Shown here in pieces: positions 52,709-63,100 of a stretch of DNA of 64,000 nucleotides (position 1 is its first letter; each line of letters opens with the position of its first letter). The position numbers and the translations under genes were made by a program. The notes under the pieces were generated by a model. That model searched no databases. It was not told the DNA's origin and saw nothing but the letters and a program-made list of their open reading frames with translations. Source of the DNA: Fictibacillus marinisediminis (lineage in GTDB: Bacteria; Bacillota; Bacilli; Bacillales; Fictibacillaceae); NCBI RefSeq assembly GCF_023149135.1, contig NZ_JAIWJX010000002.1, positions 1 to 64,000 of the forward strand. Direction: 5' to 3'.

Positions 52709-53593
52709 ATGAATGATAATAAGATATCCATCAAGGCTCCGGCAAAAATCAATTTGTCTCTGGATGTTCTAGGTAAACGGGAAGATGGGTACCACGAAGT
52801 AAAAATGATTATGACGACGGTAGACCTCTCTGACCGTGTGGAACTGACACTCCTTGAGGAAGATCGAATAACGATTGAATCTACAGGCGGGTTCGTCCCT
52901 CTCGATCAGCGGAACCTGGCTTATCAAGCAGCTTTGCTTCTCAAGAAGACCTTTGGGGTTAAAAAAGGAGTCGGGATCCACATTGCTAAGAATATTCCTG
53001 TTGCAGCTGGACTTGCAGGGGGGAGCAGCGATGCAGCCGCGGCATTAAAAGGCCTGAATGAGATCTGGAAACTCGGACTTTCTCTGGATGAACTGGCTGT
53101 ACTTGGGGCGAAGATCGGTTCTGACGTATCCTTTTGTGTTTACGGCGGTACGGCTATCGCTTCTGGCAGAGGGGAACATATACAGCATATTAAAGCGCCG
53201 CCGCCTTGCTGGGTGCTGCTTGCCAAACCCCCGATCGGTGTATCGACTGCTGAAGTGTACCGAAGGCTTGATACAAAAACCATTGATCACCCTGACATTG
53301 ACGCGATGGTTCATGCGATTGAAACGAATAATTATGAAGGTGTCTGCGGCCAGCTAGGAAACGTTCTCGAAACGGTTACACTTCCCCTTTATCCGGAAGT
53401 AAAGCAGATCAAAGATCAAATGCATCGGCTCGGTGCAGATGGCGTGCTCATGAGCGGAAGCGGCCCAACCGTTTTTGGACTGTTTCAGCATGAGTCGCGG
53501 GTTAACCGTGTGTACAACGGCCTGAGAGGTTTTTGCCATGAAGTTTACGCTGTACGTCTGCTGGGCGAGGGACAGGAAGACTTTAAATACTAA
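52709..53593 (+). CDS. ispE: 4-diphosphocytidyl-2-C-methyl-D-erythritol kinase
   Basis: A GHMP kinase of the non-mevalonate (MEP) isoprenoid pathway, 294 residues. The ATP loop is [17 protein letters not shown] (about residue 92-108), preceded by the N-terminal [11 protein letters not shown], and the third motif is [21 protein letters not shown] lies upstream of the ATG. purR follows after 117 bases with its own promoter region. Confidence 0.97.
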   Translation: MNDNKISIKAPAKINLSLDVLGKREDGYHEVKMIMTTVDLSDRVELTLLEEDRITIESTGGFVPLDQRNLAYQAALLLKKTFGVKKGVGIHIAKNIPVAAGLAGGSSDAAAALKGLNEIWKLGLSLDELAVLGAKIGSDVSFCVYGGTAIASGRGEHIQHIKAPPPCWVLLAKPPIGVSTAEVYRRLDTKTIDHPDIDAMVHAIETNNYEGVCGQLGNVLETVTLPLYPEVKQIKDQMHRLGADGVLMSGSGPTVFGLFQHESRVNRVYNGLRGFCHEVYAVRLLGEGQEDFKY

Positions 53594-53654
53594 TGTTCTT
53601 TCGTCCTCTTTAAAAAAACGGATAATTTGAACGATTTTCATTTGTATGTTGATA

Positions 53655-53698
53655 AAAACCGTATGAAAATGGTATATTAACTTCAAATATTCGGTTTT
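53655..53698. promoter_or_regulatory. Possible PurBox pair upstream of purR
   Basis: On the minus strand AAAACCGAATATT (53686-53698) matches the PurBox pattern AWWWCCGAACWWT at 12 of 13 bases. On the plus strand AAAACCGTATGAA (53655-53667) is a weaker inverted partner 18 bases away. A TATATT lies between them, so PurR bound here could repress its own gene, as it does in B. subtilis. Confidence 0.5.
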
Positions 53699-53710
53699 TG
53701 GAGGCGCAGG

Positions 53711-54541
53711 ATGAAGTTAAAACGAAGCGGAAGAATGGTTGACTTAACCACATACCTATTGCAGCATCCACATCAGTTGATTCCATTATCATACTTTGTG
53801 GAGAGGTATCAGTCTGCCAAATCATCCATCAGCGAAGACTTGGCCATCATTAAAGAAAATTTTGAATACCAAGGGATTGGCTCTATCATTACGGTGGCTG
53901 GCGCAGCCGGCGGCGTAAAGTATATTCCTTCTGTTTCTGAAGCGGAAGCAAAAGAAATCATTGAAGAACTGACCGGGATGCTTGAAGATCCTGACCGGCT
54001 GCTTCCCGGCGGTTACCTTTACTTAACGGACATCATTGGAAATCCTAATCTGGTCAACCAGGTGGGGCGGCTTTTTTCCTCCGTTTTTTCGCATCAAAAA
54101 ATTGATGCCGTCATGACCGTGGCAACGAAGGGAATACCTTTGGCGTATGCAGTGGCCTCGCAGTTGAATGTTCCTGTCGTAATCGTACGCAGCAACAGCA
54201 GAGTGACGGAAGGATCTACTGTCAGTATCAACTATGTATCGGGATCAACGAAACGCATTCAAACGATGGCGCTGGCGAGAAGAAGTATCAAGAAGGATGC
54301 CAACGTACTCATTATTGATGACTTCATGAAGGCTGGCGGCACAATCCGCGGCATGATCAGCCTGATCAAAGAGTTCCAGGCGGAAGTGGCTGGAATCGGT
54401 GTGCTCGTTGAGGCACAGGATGGAGCAGAGAGGCTCGTCGATGATTATGTGTCATTAACCCGGCTGGCCAGTGTGAATGAAAAGGAACAGAGGATAGAGG
54501 TTGAGGAAGGAAATTACTTCATTCAAAAGGAGAAGAGATAA
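53711..54541 (+). CDS. purR: Purine operon repressor PurR
   Basis: Bacillus PurR binds PurBoxes and is released by PRPP. The 276-residue protein has an N-terminal winged helix ([20 protein letters not shown]...) and a phosphoribosyltransferase-fold effector domain with the PRPP loop [14 protein letters not shown] at about 197-210. TTGGAGGCG precedes the ATG. ridA starts two bases after its stop, so they are one operon. PRPP is made by Prs, encoded 3 kb downstream. Confidence 0.97.
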   Translation: MKLKRSGRMVDLTTYLLQHPHQLIPLSYFVERYQSAKSSISEDLAIIKENFEYQGIGSIITVAGAAGGVKYIPSVSEAEAKEIIEELTGMLEDPDRLLPGGYLYLTDIIGNPNLVNQVGRLFSSVFSHQKIDAVMTVATKGIPLAYAVASQLNVPVVIVRSNSRVTEGSTVSINYVSGSTKRIQTMALARRSIKKDANVLIIDDFMKAGGTIRGMISLIKEFQAEVAGIGVLVEAQDGAERLVDDYVSLTRLASVNEKEQRIEVEEGNYFIQKEKR

Positions 54542-54543
54542 CG

Positions 54544-54921
54544 ATGAACAAGGTACAGACTGCAAAAGCACCTGCAGCTATCGGCCCGTATGTACAGGGG
54601 ATGGTTGTTAATAATCTTTTTTACAGTTCAGGCCAGATTCCTCTTACTGCAGAAGGCACCTTGGTGGAAGGCGATATTGCTGCGCAAACCCATCAGGTCT
54701 TTAAAAACCTTCAGGCTGTTTTGGAGGAAGCGAACTCTTCATTCGAGCAAGTGGTAAAAACGACTGTCTTTATCAAGAATATGGATGATTTTGGAACCAT
54801 TAATGAAGTATACGGAGAGTATTTCTCTGAACACAAGCCTGCCCGTTCTTGTGTGGAAGTTGCCCGCCTGCCAAAGGATGTGCAAATTGAAATTGAAGTC
54901 ATTGCCTTAGTCAAAGCGTAA
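54544..54921 (+). CDS. ridA: Enamine/imine deaminase RidA (YabJ)
   Basis: A 125-residue RidA/YjgF/UK114 trimer that hydrolyses reactive 2-aminoacrylate-type enamines. The conserved [34 protein letters not shown] and [20 protein letters not shown] (with the key Arg) are all present. It is the second gene of the purR operon and ends in a long terminator. Confidence 0.96.
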   Translation: MNKVQTAKAPAAIGPYVQGMVVNNLFYSSGQIPLTAEGTLVEGDIAAQTHQVFKNLQAVLEEANSSFEQVVKTTVFIKNMDDFGTINEVYGEYFSEHKPARSCVEVARLPKDVQIEIEVIALVKA

Positions 54922-54935
54922 AAATAAAAAGATAG

Positions 54936-54979
54936 GAAAATAGCACCTTTTCATTTGAGAAGGTGCTATTTTCTATTTT
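54936..54979 (+). terminator. Terminator after ridA
   Basis: GAAAATAGCACCTTTTC pairs with GAGAAGGTGCTATTTTC; A and T tracts on both sides. Confidence 0.92.
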
Positions 54980-55013
54980 ACATAATTTTTTAAAAATTTT
55001 TATTATATATAGA

Positions 55014-55040
55014 AGGATTTTGAAAAAGAATGAAGAAATG
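55014..55040 (+). promoter_or_regulatory. Sigma-H-type promoter of spoVG
   Basis: AGGATTT (55014-55020), 14 bases, GAAATG (55035-55040). As I recall it, the B. subtilis spoVG sigma-H promoter is AGGATTT, 14 bases, GAATTG. The 35 bases upstream are almost pure A/T, like the AT-box to which AbrB binds at B. subtilis spoVG. Confidence 0.65.
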
Positions 55041-55081
55041 TTGTTATACGTTCTTATTTATGGAAAAAGGTGGTGTTTGGA

Positions 55082-55372
55082 ATGGAAGTGACTGATGTAA
55101 GACTTAGAAGGGTAAATACAGAAGGACGTATGAAAGCGATTGCTTCGATTACGATCGATCATGAATTTGTTATCCATGACATTCGTGTGATTGATGGGAA
55201 TAACGGTATGTTCGTTGCTATGCCTAGCAAAAGAACACCGGATGGGGAATTTAGAGATATCGCTCACCCGATTACGTCCAGCACACGCGAAAAGATTCAA
55301 AACGCGGTGTTGACAGAATATCACAGAATGGGTGAAATGGAATCTGCTTTTGAAGAAGCAGGGGCATCCTAA
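55082..55372 (+). CDS. spoVG: Regulator SpoVG
   Basis: SpoVG is a small RNA/DNA-binding regulator that affects cell division at sporulation onset and, in other Firmicutes, virulence and capsule. The 96-residue protein begins [24 protein letters not shown] and contains [21 protein letters not shown], the invariant part. The ATG at 55082 is eight bases after AAAGGTGG; the in-frame start at 55070 is part of that spacer. AbrB and sigma-H control are inferred from upstream sequence. Confidence 0.96.
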   Translation: MEVTDVRLRRVNTEGRMKAIASITIDHEFVIHDIRVIDGNNGMFVAMPSKRTPDGEFRDIAHPITSSTREKIQNAVLTEYHRMGEMESAFEEAGAS

Positions 55373-55381
55373 ACAGCGTAT

Positions 55382-55414
55382 AAAAGAACTCCTTACTCAA
55401 GGAGTTCTTTTTTT
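55382..55414 (+). terminator. Terminator after spoVG
   Basis: AAAAGAACTCCTT pairs with AAGGAGTTCTTTT over four bases. Confidence 0.92.
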
Positions 55415-55553
55415 ATGTTTTTTTCAGTATGGGTGGTTTTAAGACAGGAATGAAAAGAGAAGTTCCAATGATGTATCTAGTCATTAAAGTTCTGCAAGGA
55501 TAGCTATATTCATAGCCAATGGTAATGTCATTATGAGTAATAATGCGTTATTA

Positions 55554-55688
55554 GAGCTTTTTAACTAATCCCGCTCAAATGGTTAGAGACTTGAGTCACT
55601 TCGCCCCTTCGGCCCAGCACAAAGGACGTGCTGGATCTCAAGGCCTCCAGTGCACGGCGTCTCTGCCAAACCATTGGAGCTTTTTAAC
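55554..55688. other. Nested inverted-repeat element with 12-bp direct repeats
   Basis: The 12-mer GAGCTTTTTAAC occurs at 55554-55565 and 55677-55688. The 111 bases between fold as nested arms from outside in: AATGGTT with AACCATT, AGAGAC with GTCTCT, CTTGAG with CTCAAG, then CCAGCAC with GTGCTGG around a six- to seven-base loop. It contains no gene and no T run. It may be a miniature mobile element whose insertion duplicated 12 bp, or a structured RNA ahead of glmU. No known riboswitch class fits. Confidence 0.7.
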
Positions 55689-55793
55689 AATACATTGACA
55701 AATCCTTCACACTCCTTGAAATGACTGTGATTATAAGATATATTCGTAAGGGAATATCAGCAGAGTAATAGTAAATAATAGTGGAGGTCATTT

Positions 55794-57167
55794 ATGAGTA
55801 AACGCTTCGCAGTAGTGTTAGCTGCAGGTCAAGGAACGAGAATGAAATCCAGTTTATATAAAGTACTGCATCCTGTCTGCGGCAAACCGATGGTACAACA
55901 CGTGGTCGATCAGATCTCTCAATTGGACATGCAGAAGATTGTAACGGTAGTAGGCCATGGCGCCGAAAAGGTTAAAGACCAGCTAGGAGACCGTTCAGGA
56001 TATGTACTTCAGGAAGAACAGCTAGGAACAGCGCATGCAGTCATGCAGGCTGATGAGGAACTGTCAAAAGAGGAAGGCATTACGCTTGTCGTATGTGGCG
56101 ACACTCCTCTGATCACTGCAGAAACGATGCAGAAGCTGATTGATGAGCATCAGGCTGCCGGCGCGAAGGTCACGATTCTTACTGCGAAAGCAGAAGATCC
56201 TGCAGGATATGGACGTGTACTTCGCAATGAGAGCGGAACGGTTGAAAGAATCGTTGAGCATAAAGATGCAAGTGACGAAGAAAAGAAAGTACAGGAAATT
56301 AATACAGGAACCTACTGCTTCGATAACCAGTCCTTATTTGAGGCTCTTTCTTCTGTCAATAACGATAACTCTCAGGGTGAATACTATTTGCCAGACGTAA
56401 TCGAAATCATTCAGAAGAAAGGTGAAGTCGTAGCAGCTTATCAGACTCCATCTTTTGATGAAACACTTGGTGTCAATGACCGTGTAGCCCTTTCGCAAGC
56501 GGAAAAAACGATGAAAAAACGAATCAATGAAGGGCATATGAGGAACGGCGTAACCATCATTGACCCTGAACAGACGTATATTTCTTCTGACGCAGTCATC
56601 GGAAGAGACACCATTCTTTATCCGGGAACAATGATCCATGGATCTTCTGTCATCGGTGAAAACAATATTATTGGACCAAACAGTGAAATTAAGGACAGTA
56701 AGTTCGGAAATGGAAATACGATCAAACAGTCCGTCGTTCATGACAGTGAGGTTGGTAATGAAGTAAACATCGGGCCATTCGCCCATATCCGCCCAGCTTC
56801 TTCTATTGAAGATCAGGTAAAGATTGGTAACTTTGTGGAAGTGAAAAAATCGGTAATGGCACAAGGAAGCAAGGCTTCTCATTTAAGCTATATCGGTGAT
56901 GCGGAGATTGGCAGAGAGGTGAACCTCGGCTGCGGATCGATTACCGTGAATTATGATGGAGAGAACAAGCATCTGACGAAAGTTGAAGACGGAGCTTTCA
57001 TCGGCTGCAACTCCAATTTAATTGCTCCTGTAACAGTCGGGCAAAACGCCTATGTCGCTGCAGGATCTACGATTACTGATGATGTTCCGGGTGAAGCATT
57101 CTCGATCGCAAGAAGCAGACAGACAACTAAAGAAGGTTATGTTTCAAAATTAAAGAACAAAAAATAA
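55794..57167 (+). CDS. glmU: Bifunctional UDP-GlcNAc pyrophosphorylase / GlcN-1-P acetyltransferase
   Basis: GlmU (GcaD) makes UDP-GlcNAc for peptidoglycan and teichoic acid. The 457-residue protein has an N-terminal nucleotidyltransferase ([11 protein letters not shown] at 9-19, with the uridine-binding [10 protein letters not shown] and VVCGDTPL) and a C-terminal left-handed beta-helix of hexapeptide repeats (about 255-440) with the acetyltransferase stretch [27 protein letters not shown] lies upstream of the ATG. prs follows after 64 bases, as in B. subtilis. Confidence 0.98.
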   Translation: MSKRFAVVLAAGQGTRMKSSLYKVLHPVCGKPMVQHVVDQISQLDMQKIVTVVGHGAEKVKDQLGDRSGYVLQEEQLGTAHAVMQADEELSKEEGITLVVCGDTPLITAETMQKLIDEHQAAGAKVTILTAKAEDPAGYGRVLRNESGTVERIVEHKDASDEEKKVQEINTGTYCFDNQSLFEALSSVNNDNSQGEYYLPDVIEIIQKKGEVVAAYQTPSFDETLGVNDRVALSQAEKTMKKRINEGHMRNGVTIIDPEQTYISSDAVIGRDTILYPGTMIHGSSVIGENNIIGPNSEIKDSKFGNGNTIKQSVVHDSEVGNEVNIGPFAHIRPASSIEDQVKIGNFVEVKKSVMAQGSKASHLSYIGDAEIGREVNLGCGSITVNYDGENKHLTKVEDGAFIGCNSNLIAPVTVGQNAYVAAGSTITDDVPGEAFSIARSRQTTKEGYVSKLKNKK

Positions 57168-57231
57168 AGCATAAAAGCTGTTTACAAGAAAATTGAGCAA
57201 GTAGTTTAAAAAACGGAAGGAATAGGTGTTA

Positions 57232-58185
57232 ATGGCTACTAGTTATGTTGATTCTACGTTAAAGGTTTTTACGTTAAATTCAAATATTGAACTCGCACAG
57301 GAAATTGCGAAGCATATTGGAATTGATCTTGGAAAAAGCTCTGTAACCCGCTTCAGCGATGGCGAAATTCAAATCAATATCGAAGAAAGCATCCGCGGGA
57401 GCGAAGTTTATATTATTCAGTCTACAAGCGACCCAGTTAATCAGCACTTAATGGAATTGCTTATCATGATTGATGCGCTTAAACGTGCTTCAGCCAAAAC
57501 GATCAATGTGGTCATTCCTTATTACGGGTATGCCCGCCAGGACCGCAAAGCGCGTGCGCGTGAACCTATTACAGCAAAACTAGTAGCAAACCTATTAGAA
57601 ACTGCAGGGGCGACAAGGGTTATTACTATCGACCTTCATGCTACCCAAATCCAGGGATTCTTTGATATTCCAGTGGATCAGCTTCTTGGTGTTCCAATTC
57701 TTGCCAATTACTTTGAAGATAAGAAACTTGATGACATTGTCGTGGTTTCTCCTGATCACGGTGGAGTAACACGTGCAAGAAAAATGGCAGACCGTCTGAA
57801 AGCTCCGATTGCGATCATTGACAAACGGCGTCCGCGTCCGAATGTTGCAGAAGTCATGAACATCGTTGGTAACATTGAAGGAAAAACGGCGATTTTGATT
57901 GACGACATCATCGACACTGCAGGTACGATCACACTTGCTGCAAACGCGCTTGTTGAAAACGGTGCGAAGGAAGTCTATGCGTGCTGTACACACCCTGTAT
58001 TGTCAGGTCCTGCAATGGAACGCATCCAGAACTCCAGGATTAAAGAACTTGTCGTGACGAACACGATTGTCCTTCCAGACGAAAAACGCACGGACAAAGT
58101 CACTCAGCTATCTGTGGCTCCATTGCTTGGAGAAGCGATTATTCGCGTTCACGAACAGCTTTCTGTTTCCAAACTATTTGATTAA
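57232..58185 (+). CDS. prs: Ribose-phosphate pyrophosphokinase
   Basis: Makes PRPP from ribose 5-phosphate and ATP, feeding purine, pyrimidine, NAD, His and Trp synthesis and the PurR effector pool. The 317-residue enzyme (start ATG 57232, ten bases after GGAAGGA) has [27 protein letters not shown] and the PRPP loop [17 protein letters not shown] two codons earlier is possible. It is probably cotranscribed with glmU. Confidence 0.98.
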   Translation: MATSYVDSTLKVFTLNSNIELAQEIAKHIGIDLGKSSVTRFSDGEIQINIEESIRGSEVYIIQSTSDPVNQHLMELLIMIDALKRASAKTINVVIPYYGYARQDRKARAREPITAKLVANLLETAGATRVITIDLHATQIQGFFDIPVDQLLGVPILANYFEDKKLDDIVVVSPDHGGVTRARKMADRLKAPIAIIDKRRPRPNVAEVMNIVGNIEGKTAILIDDIIDTAGTITLAANALVENGAKEVYACCTHPVLSGPAMERIQNSRIKELVVTNTIVLPDEKRTDKVTQLSVAPLLGEAIIRVHEQLSVSKLFD

Positions 58186-58222
58186 TAGACAGCTTTCGGA
58201 GGTATGGTTTTTGCTTGCTTAG

Positions 58223-58247
58223 TTTTAAACTTCGTAAAATAGGGTAA
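58223..58247 (+). promoter_or_regulatory. Sigma-B-like promoter of ctc
   Basis: TTTTAA (58223-58228), 13 bases, GGGTAA (58242-58247), one mismatch per element from the sigma-B pattern GTTTAA and GGGTAT. ctc is the classic sigma-B target in B. subtilis. Confidence 0.6.
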
Positions 58248-58285
58248 TTCTTATAGAGACTTATATTTAGGAAGGGTGAAATAAT

Positions 58286-58957
58286 ATGGCAACAGAACTC
58301 AAAGCCAATAAACGAAATACCACAAAGCGTTCTTATATCACTCAACTTAGACAAGAAGGGAATGTGCCTGCAGTTGTATACGGCAGCGGCACAGAACCTC
58401 AGTCTGTAGCTGTTACAGAAACAGAGTTTATAAAAGTAATAAAAGACCATGGACTAAACGGGGTTATTTCCCTGGTTACAGATGATAAGAAAAAATTGTC
58501 GGTAATGGTTCAGGAAGTACAAAGAGATCACTTGAAAAATGAAGTCAGACATATTGATTTCATCGTGGTTGACCTTAAAAAAGAAATCGAAGCTGATGTG
58601 CCTCTAACGGTTACTGGCGAATCTCCGGGAGTGAAAGAAGGCGGAGTCCTTCAGCGTATTCTTCATACGGTGACGGTAAAAGCCAAGCCGAATGATTTCC
58701 CGGATCATATTGAAGTCAATGCAGAAAATCTTAACATTGGGGATTCCCTCCTTGTAAAAGATCTTCCATCCTCATCTTCTTATGAAATTGTTGATGACGA
58801 GGAAGAAGTTGTTCTGACTGTTACACCTCCGACGGTTGCTGAAACGGAAGACGAAGATGCTGAAGATCGAGAAGAAGCAGAAGCGGATCCAGGCGGAGAT
58901 GCAGAAGGAAAAGCTGTGGATAATGAGGACAAGGATTCCGGCGGGTCTAAAGAATAA
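58286..58957 (+). CDS. ctc: General stress protein Ctc / ribosomal protein L25 family
   Basis: A long-form L25 (TL5/Ctc) of 223 residues that binds 5S rRNA. Residues 1-92 are the L25 beta-barrel (ELKANKRNTTKRSY..., VVYGSGTEPQSVAV), followed by the C-terminal L25 domain ending near residue 180. The last 38 residues are almost entirely Asp, Glu, Gly and Ala, a typical acidic tail of Bacillus Ctc. GGAAGGG precedes the ATG. A sigma-B-type promoter upstream fits stress control; a terminator follows. Confidence 0.95.
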   Translation: MATELKANKRNTTKRSYITQLRQEGNVPAVVYGSGTEPQSVAVTETEFIKVIKDHGLNGVISLVTDDKKKLSVMVQEVQRDHLKNEVRHIDFIVVDLKKEIEADVPLTVTGESPGVKEGGVLQRILHTVTVKAKPNDFPDHIEVNAENLNIGDSLLVKDLPSSSSYEIVDDEEEVVLTVTPPTVAETEDEDAEDREEAEADPGGDAEGKAVDNEDKDSGGSKE

Positions 58958-58976
58958 TTAATAGCAGAAGATAAAG

Positions 58977-59004
58977 AACGGCGCAGCCTGCAAGCTGCGC
59001 CGTT
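58977..59004 (+). terminator. Terminator after ctc
   Basis: ACGGCGCAGC pairs with GCTGCGCCGT over six bases; followed by TTGTTTT. Confidence 0.85.
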
Positions 59005-59048
59005 TGTTTTGATTGATGCCCAATGAGCTTTTCTGTAGGCGTTCTTAA

Positions 59049-59077
59049 TTAATGACCAGCACAGTTTAGTGTATAAT
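59049..59077 (+). promoter_or_regulatory. Possible sigma-A promoter of pth
   Basis: TTAATG at 59049-59054 and perfect TATAAT at 59072-59077, 17 bp apart. Confidence 0.5.
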
Positions 59078-59139
59078 ATGAGGTGGCATCATCATAGGCT
59101 GTTGGTGTAAGACAGTGGCCATGAAAGTGAGGATTTCAT

Positions 59140-59700
59140 ATGAAATGGTTTGTAGGTCTCGGAAACCCGGGCAGAGAATTTGAAAATACACGCCACAATG
59201 TGGGCTTTTGGGTGATCGATGAATTATCAAAGCGTTTTAACATTCCTTTAAACCAATCAAAGTTTAAAGGGATTTATGGAACGGGTGTAATTAATGGAGA
59301 AAAGGTGTATTTGTTAAAGCCTTTAACGTATATGAATTTATCAGGAGAAAGTGTCCGCCCTTTTAAAGATTATTTTAAATTGGCTGTTGAGGACATGGTG
59401 GTCATTTACGATGATCTGGATACCCCTGCAGGTAAACTGAGGCTGAGGGAAAAAGGAAGTGCCGGCGGCCATAATGGGATGAAATCTATTATCGCCCATA
59501 TTGGCACTCAGGAGTATAACAGAGTCCGGTTCGGAATTGGAAGGCCGTCCAATGCCCAGCCTGTACCGGATTATGTTCTCAGTCCGTTTTCTAAAGAGGA
59601 CGCTCCTCTTATTGAGTCAGCTCTTCAACGGTCATCTGATGCGTGTGAAGCCTTTCTGTCTATGCCGTTTTCACGCGTCATGAATAAGTACAACGGCTGA
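59140..59700 (+). CDS. pth: Peptidyl-tRNA hydrolase
   Basis: Pth (SpoVC) recycles peptidyl-tRNAs dropped from ribosomes. The 186-residue protein has [18 protein letters not shown] at 6-23 with the catalytic His19 (in RHN), the substrate-binding [10 protein letters not shown] and the [12 protein letters not shown] loop. GTGAGGA precedes the ATG. It heads the pth-fin-mfd run. Confidence 0.97.
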   Translation: MKWFVGLGNPGREFENTRHNVGFWVIDELSKRFNIPLNQSKFKGIYGTGVINGEKVYLLKPLTYMNLSGESVRPFKDYFKLAVEDMVVIYDDLDTPAGKLRLREKGSAGGHNGMKSIIAHIGTQEYNRVRFGIGRPSNAQPVPDYVLSPFSKEDAPLIESALQRSSDACEAFLSMPFSRVMNKYNG

Positions 59701-59772
59701 ATAGAAATCCCCTGTTCCGTTCATAATGGGAGTAACATAACATAATATGAACCGGATAAGGGGGCTGAGTCA

Positions 59773-60003
59773 TTGGCTATTCATTATCATTGCCGCCACT
59801 GTGGAAAGCACGTGGGAAGCCTGGAGCACTTGAATCTTACTTCGGAACAGCTTGGTTTTCACGAGCTTACTTCTGAAGAAAGGCAAGCGATGCTTGAGTA
59901 TGACAAGCAAGGGCATTTACAAGTCAAAACCATTTGCGAGGATTGTCATGAAGCGCTTGAGAGGAACCCGGATTACTATGCGCTCCATTCTTTTATTCAA
60001 TAA
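59773..60003 (+). CDS. fin: Anti-sigma-F factor Fin (YabK)
   Basis: Fin is made in the forespore and binds sigma-F/RNA polymerase to help the switch to sigma-G. The 76-residue protein has a zinc-ribbon-like pair of motifs, CRHCGKH near the N terminus and CEDCHEALERNPDYY near the C terminus. Start is TTG, ten bases after GGGGG. It lies between pth and mfd exactly as in B. subtilis. With csfB and bofA it is one of three small sporulation inhibitors in this window. Confidence 0.92.
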   Translation: MAIHYHCRHCGKHVGSLEHLNLTSEQLGFHELTSEERQAMLEYDKQGHLQVKTICEDCHEALERNPDYYALHSFIQ

Positions 60004-60163
60004 GAAAGTCGCTTTGGCAGCTGGCCAAGGCTTTTTCTGTTTGAAACAGAATAGAATATTCATATCATAAACGGGGAAAAGAGCAAGAAACACCATCAGT
60101 AAGCATATACAACATAGTACTGAGGAATACACGGGTTTGTATTTCATCAGGGGGGAGGTTTAC

Positions 60164-63100
60164 ATGTTAGGACTTAAAAAGCTCTACAGCAAGGGCGATG
60201 ATTTTCAGGCTGTACTGACGGGTTTAAAGGAAAACCTGAAAGAACAGCTGGTCGCCGGATTATCCGGATCGGCAAGGACGCTTCTAATTGCCTCTTTATA
60301 TGAGCAGACGGGACAAACACAATTCGTCATTACTCATAATCTTTATCAGGCTCAGAAGCTCTATGAAGATCTATGCAGCCTGCTTCCGGAAGAAGAGGTT
60401 TTTCTTTACCCGGTCAATGATTTGATATCTTCAGAAATTGCAATTGCCAGTCCCGAGTTAAAAGCTCAGCGGTTAGAAGTGCTTAACTTTTTGGCCCATA
60501 AGGATAAAGGCGTCATTATAGCTCCGATTGCCGGTGTCAGGAGATTTCTGCCGCCGAAAAGTTTATGGAAACAAAGTCAGCTTGAATTTGAAACAGGAAT
60601 GGATCTTGAGGTTGAACACGTATTGAATACACTCGTGGCCATTGGGTACGAGCGGGTAAGCATGGTTTCCTCCCCGGGAGAGTTTAGTATGCGCGGCGGA
60701 ATTCTGGACATCTATCCTTTAACAGAAAGATTGCCGGTCCGAATTGAGCTGTTTGATACGGAAATCGATTCGATCCGCTTTTTTGAAGCGGATACGCAGC
60801 GGTCTGACAAAAAGACAGAAAAAATATTGATCGGGCCGGCACAGGAGATTCTGCTCTATAGTGAACAATTTGAAACAGCGGTTGAAAAGATGGAAGCCGG
60901 AGTGGCCTCCACACTAAAAAAGATTAAAGACAAGCAGGTTAAAGAAACGCTTGTTGAACATACAGCCTATGAAATCGGCCAATTTAAGGAAAAGCAGCGC
61001 TTCCAGGGGATGTATAAGTATATATCCTTATTTTATGATGAGCCTGCCAGTCTCCTGGATTACGTACCGAAGGACAGTATTATCGTAATGGATGAAGTCA
61101 GCCGTGTTCAGGAGATGTCGAACCAGCTGGAAAAAGAAGAAGCAGAATGGCATACCTCCCTGCTGATGCAAGGGGAAATTCTGACGGATATCCGTTTATC
61201 ACAAGAGAGCGATATCTTACAGCAGGCACCATTCCATAAAATTTATCTATCGCTTTTCCTGCGCCATGTTCCGCACACCAATCCGCAGAATATTGTAAAT
61301 GTCGAAAGCAAAGGAATGCAGAATTTCCATGGGCAGCTTCAGGTCCTGAAGGGTGAACTGGAACGGTGGAAGAAAACAGGATATACAGTCGTCTTTCTTG
61401 CCGCCAATGAGGAGCGGGCAAAGCGCCTGGAAAGAGTGCTGGCTGACTACGAAATGGAAGCGAGTCTTATTTCTGGCGATACGGTTCTTAAGCCGAAAGT
61501 AAATCAAATTTTGATCGGTGACTTATCGAGTGGTTTTGAATCACCGAAACAGAAGCTTGCTGTGATTACAGAGGAAGAAGTTTTTACGAAGAAGGCTAGA
61601 CGTCCGGTACGCTCTCAAAAAATGTCCAATGCCGAACGGATCAAAAGCTATTCAGAACTTAAAGTCGGCGATTATGTCGTACACGTTAACCATGGGATTG
61701 GAAAATACTTAGGGATTGAAACCCTTGAAATAAAAGGGGTCCACAAGGATTACCTTCACATTCGGTATGCCGGAAATGACAAGCTCTATGTGCCTGTCGA
61801 GCAGATCGACCAAGTGCAGAAGTTTGTCGGTTCTGAAGCGAAGGAACCGAAAATCTATGCCTTAGGCGGAAGTGACTGGAAGAAGGTCAAAAGCAAAGTT
61901 AAGTCTTCGGTGCAGGATATTGCGGATGACTTGATCAAGCTCTATGCTGAACGCGAAGCCAGTGTTGGGTATGCGTTCGGAAAAGATGGAGCTGAACAGC
62001 AGGAATTTGAGTCCTCCTTTCCTTATCAGGAAACAGATGATCAGCTTCGGGCTATTAATGAAATTAAGGTCGATATGGAAAGGACCCGCCCAATGGACCG
62101 CCTTCTTTGCGGCGATGTCGGCTATGGCAAAACGGAGGTGGCTATTCGTGCCGCCTTTAAGGCAGTTATGGACGGCAAGCAGGTGGCATTCCTCGTTCCA
62201 ACGACGATCTTGGCTCAGCAGCACTACGAAACCTTCCGTGAACGTTTTGCCGAGTTTCCGATTACCATTGGTTCACTCAGCCGGTTCCGTTCTAAAAAGG
62301 AACAGTCGGAAGTGACGAAAGGGCTTAAGAACGGAACTGTTGATATTGTCATCGGAACACACCGTTTACTATCCAAGGACGTCCAGTATCATGATCTGGG
62401 CCTTCTGATTATTGACGAGGAACAGCGGTTTGGGGTTACTCATAAAGAAAAAATCAAACGGTTAAAATCAAACGTTGATGTACTGACATTAACGGCTACC
62501 CCTATACCGAGGACGCTCCATATGTCCATGCTTGGTGTAAGGGACTTATCAGTCATTGAAACACCGCCTGAAAACCGTTTTCCTGTTCAAACGTATGTAG
62601 TGGAATACAACGCATCCCTTGTGAGAGAGGCGATCGAGCGCGAACTTGGGCGCGGCGGCCAGGTTTACTTTTTATATAACCGTGTAGAAACGATTGATCG
62701 GATGGCCGAACAGATAGCAGCTCTCATCCCTGATGTCAGGGTAGCTGCGGCTCACGGACAGATGTCGGAGAACGAACTGGAATCTGTTATGCTTGATTTC
62801 CTTGAAGGCAATACAGATGTGCTAGTGTCCACGACCATTATAGAGACGGGTGTAGACATACCGAACGTCAATACATTGATCGTCTATGATGCCGACAAAA
62901 TGGGCCTCTCCCAGCTTTATCAGTTAAGAGGGAGGGTTGGGCGCTCCAACCGGGTCGCTTATGCTTATTTTACCTATCAGCGGGATAAAGTGCTTACGGA
63001 AGTGGCTGAAAAAAGACTTCAGGCGATTAAGGAGTTCACAGAACTTGGCTCAGGCTTTAAAATTGCAATGCGTGACCTGTCGATCCGAGGAGCGGGGAAC

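Noticed and set aside
55566..55676. Transcription terminator between spoVG and glmU
   Set aside because: The nested stems lack a T run, and a strong terminator already lies at 55382-55414.
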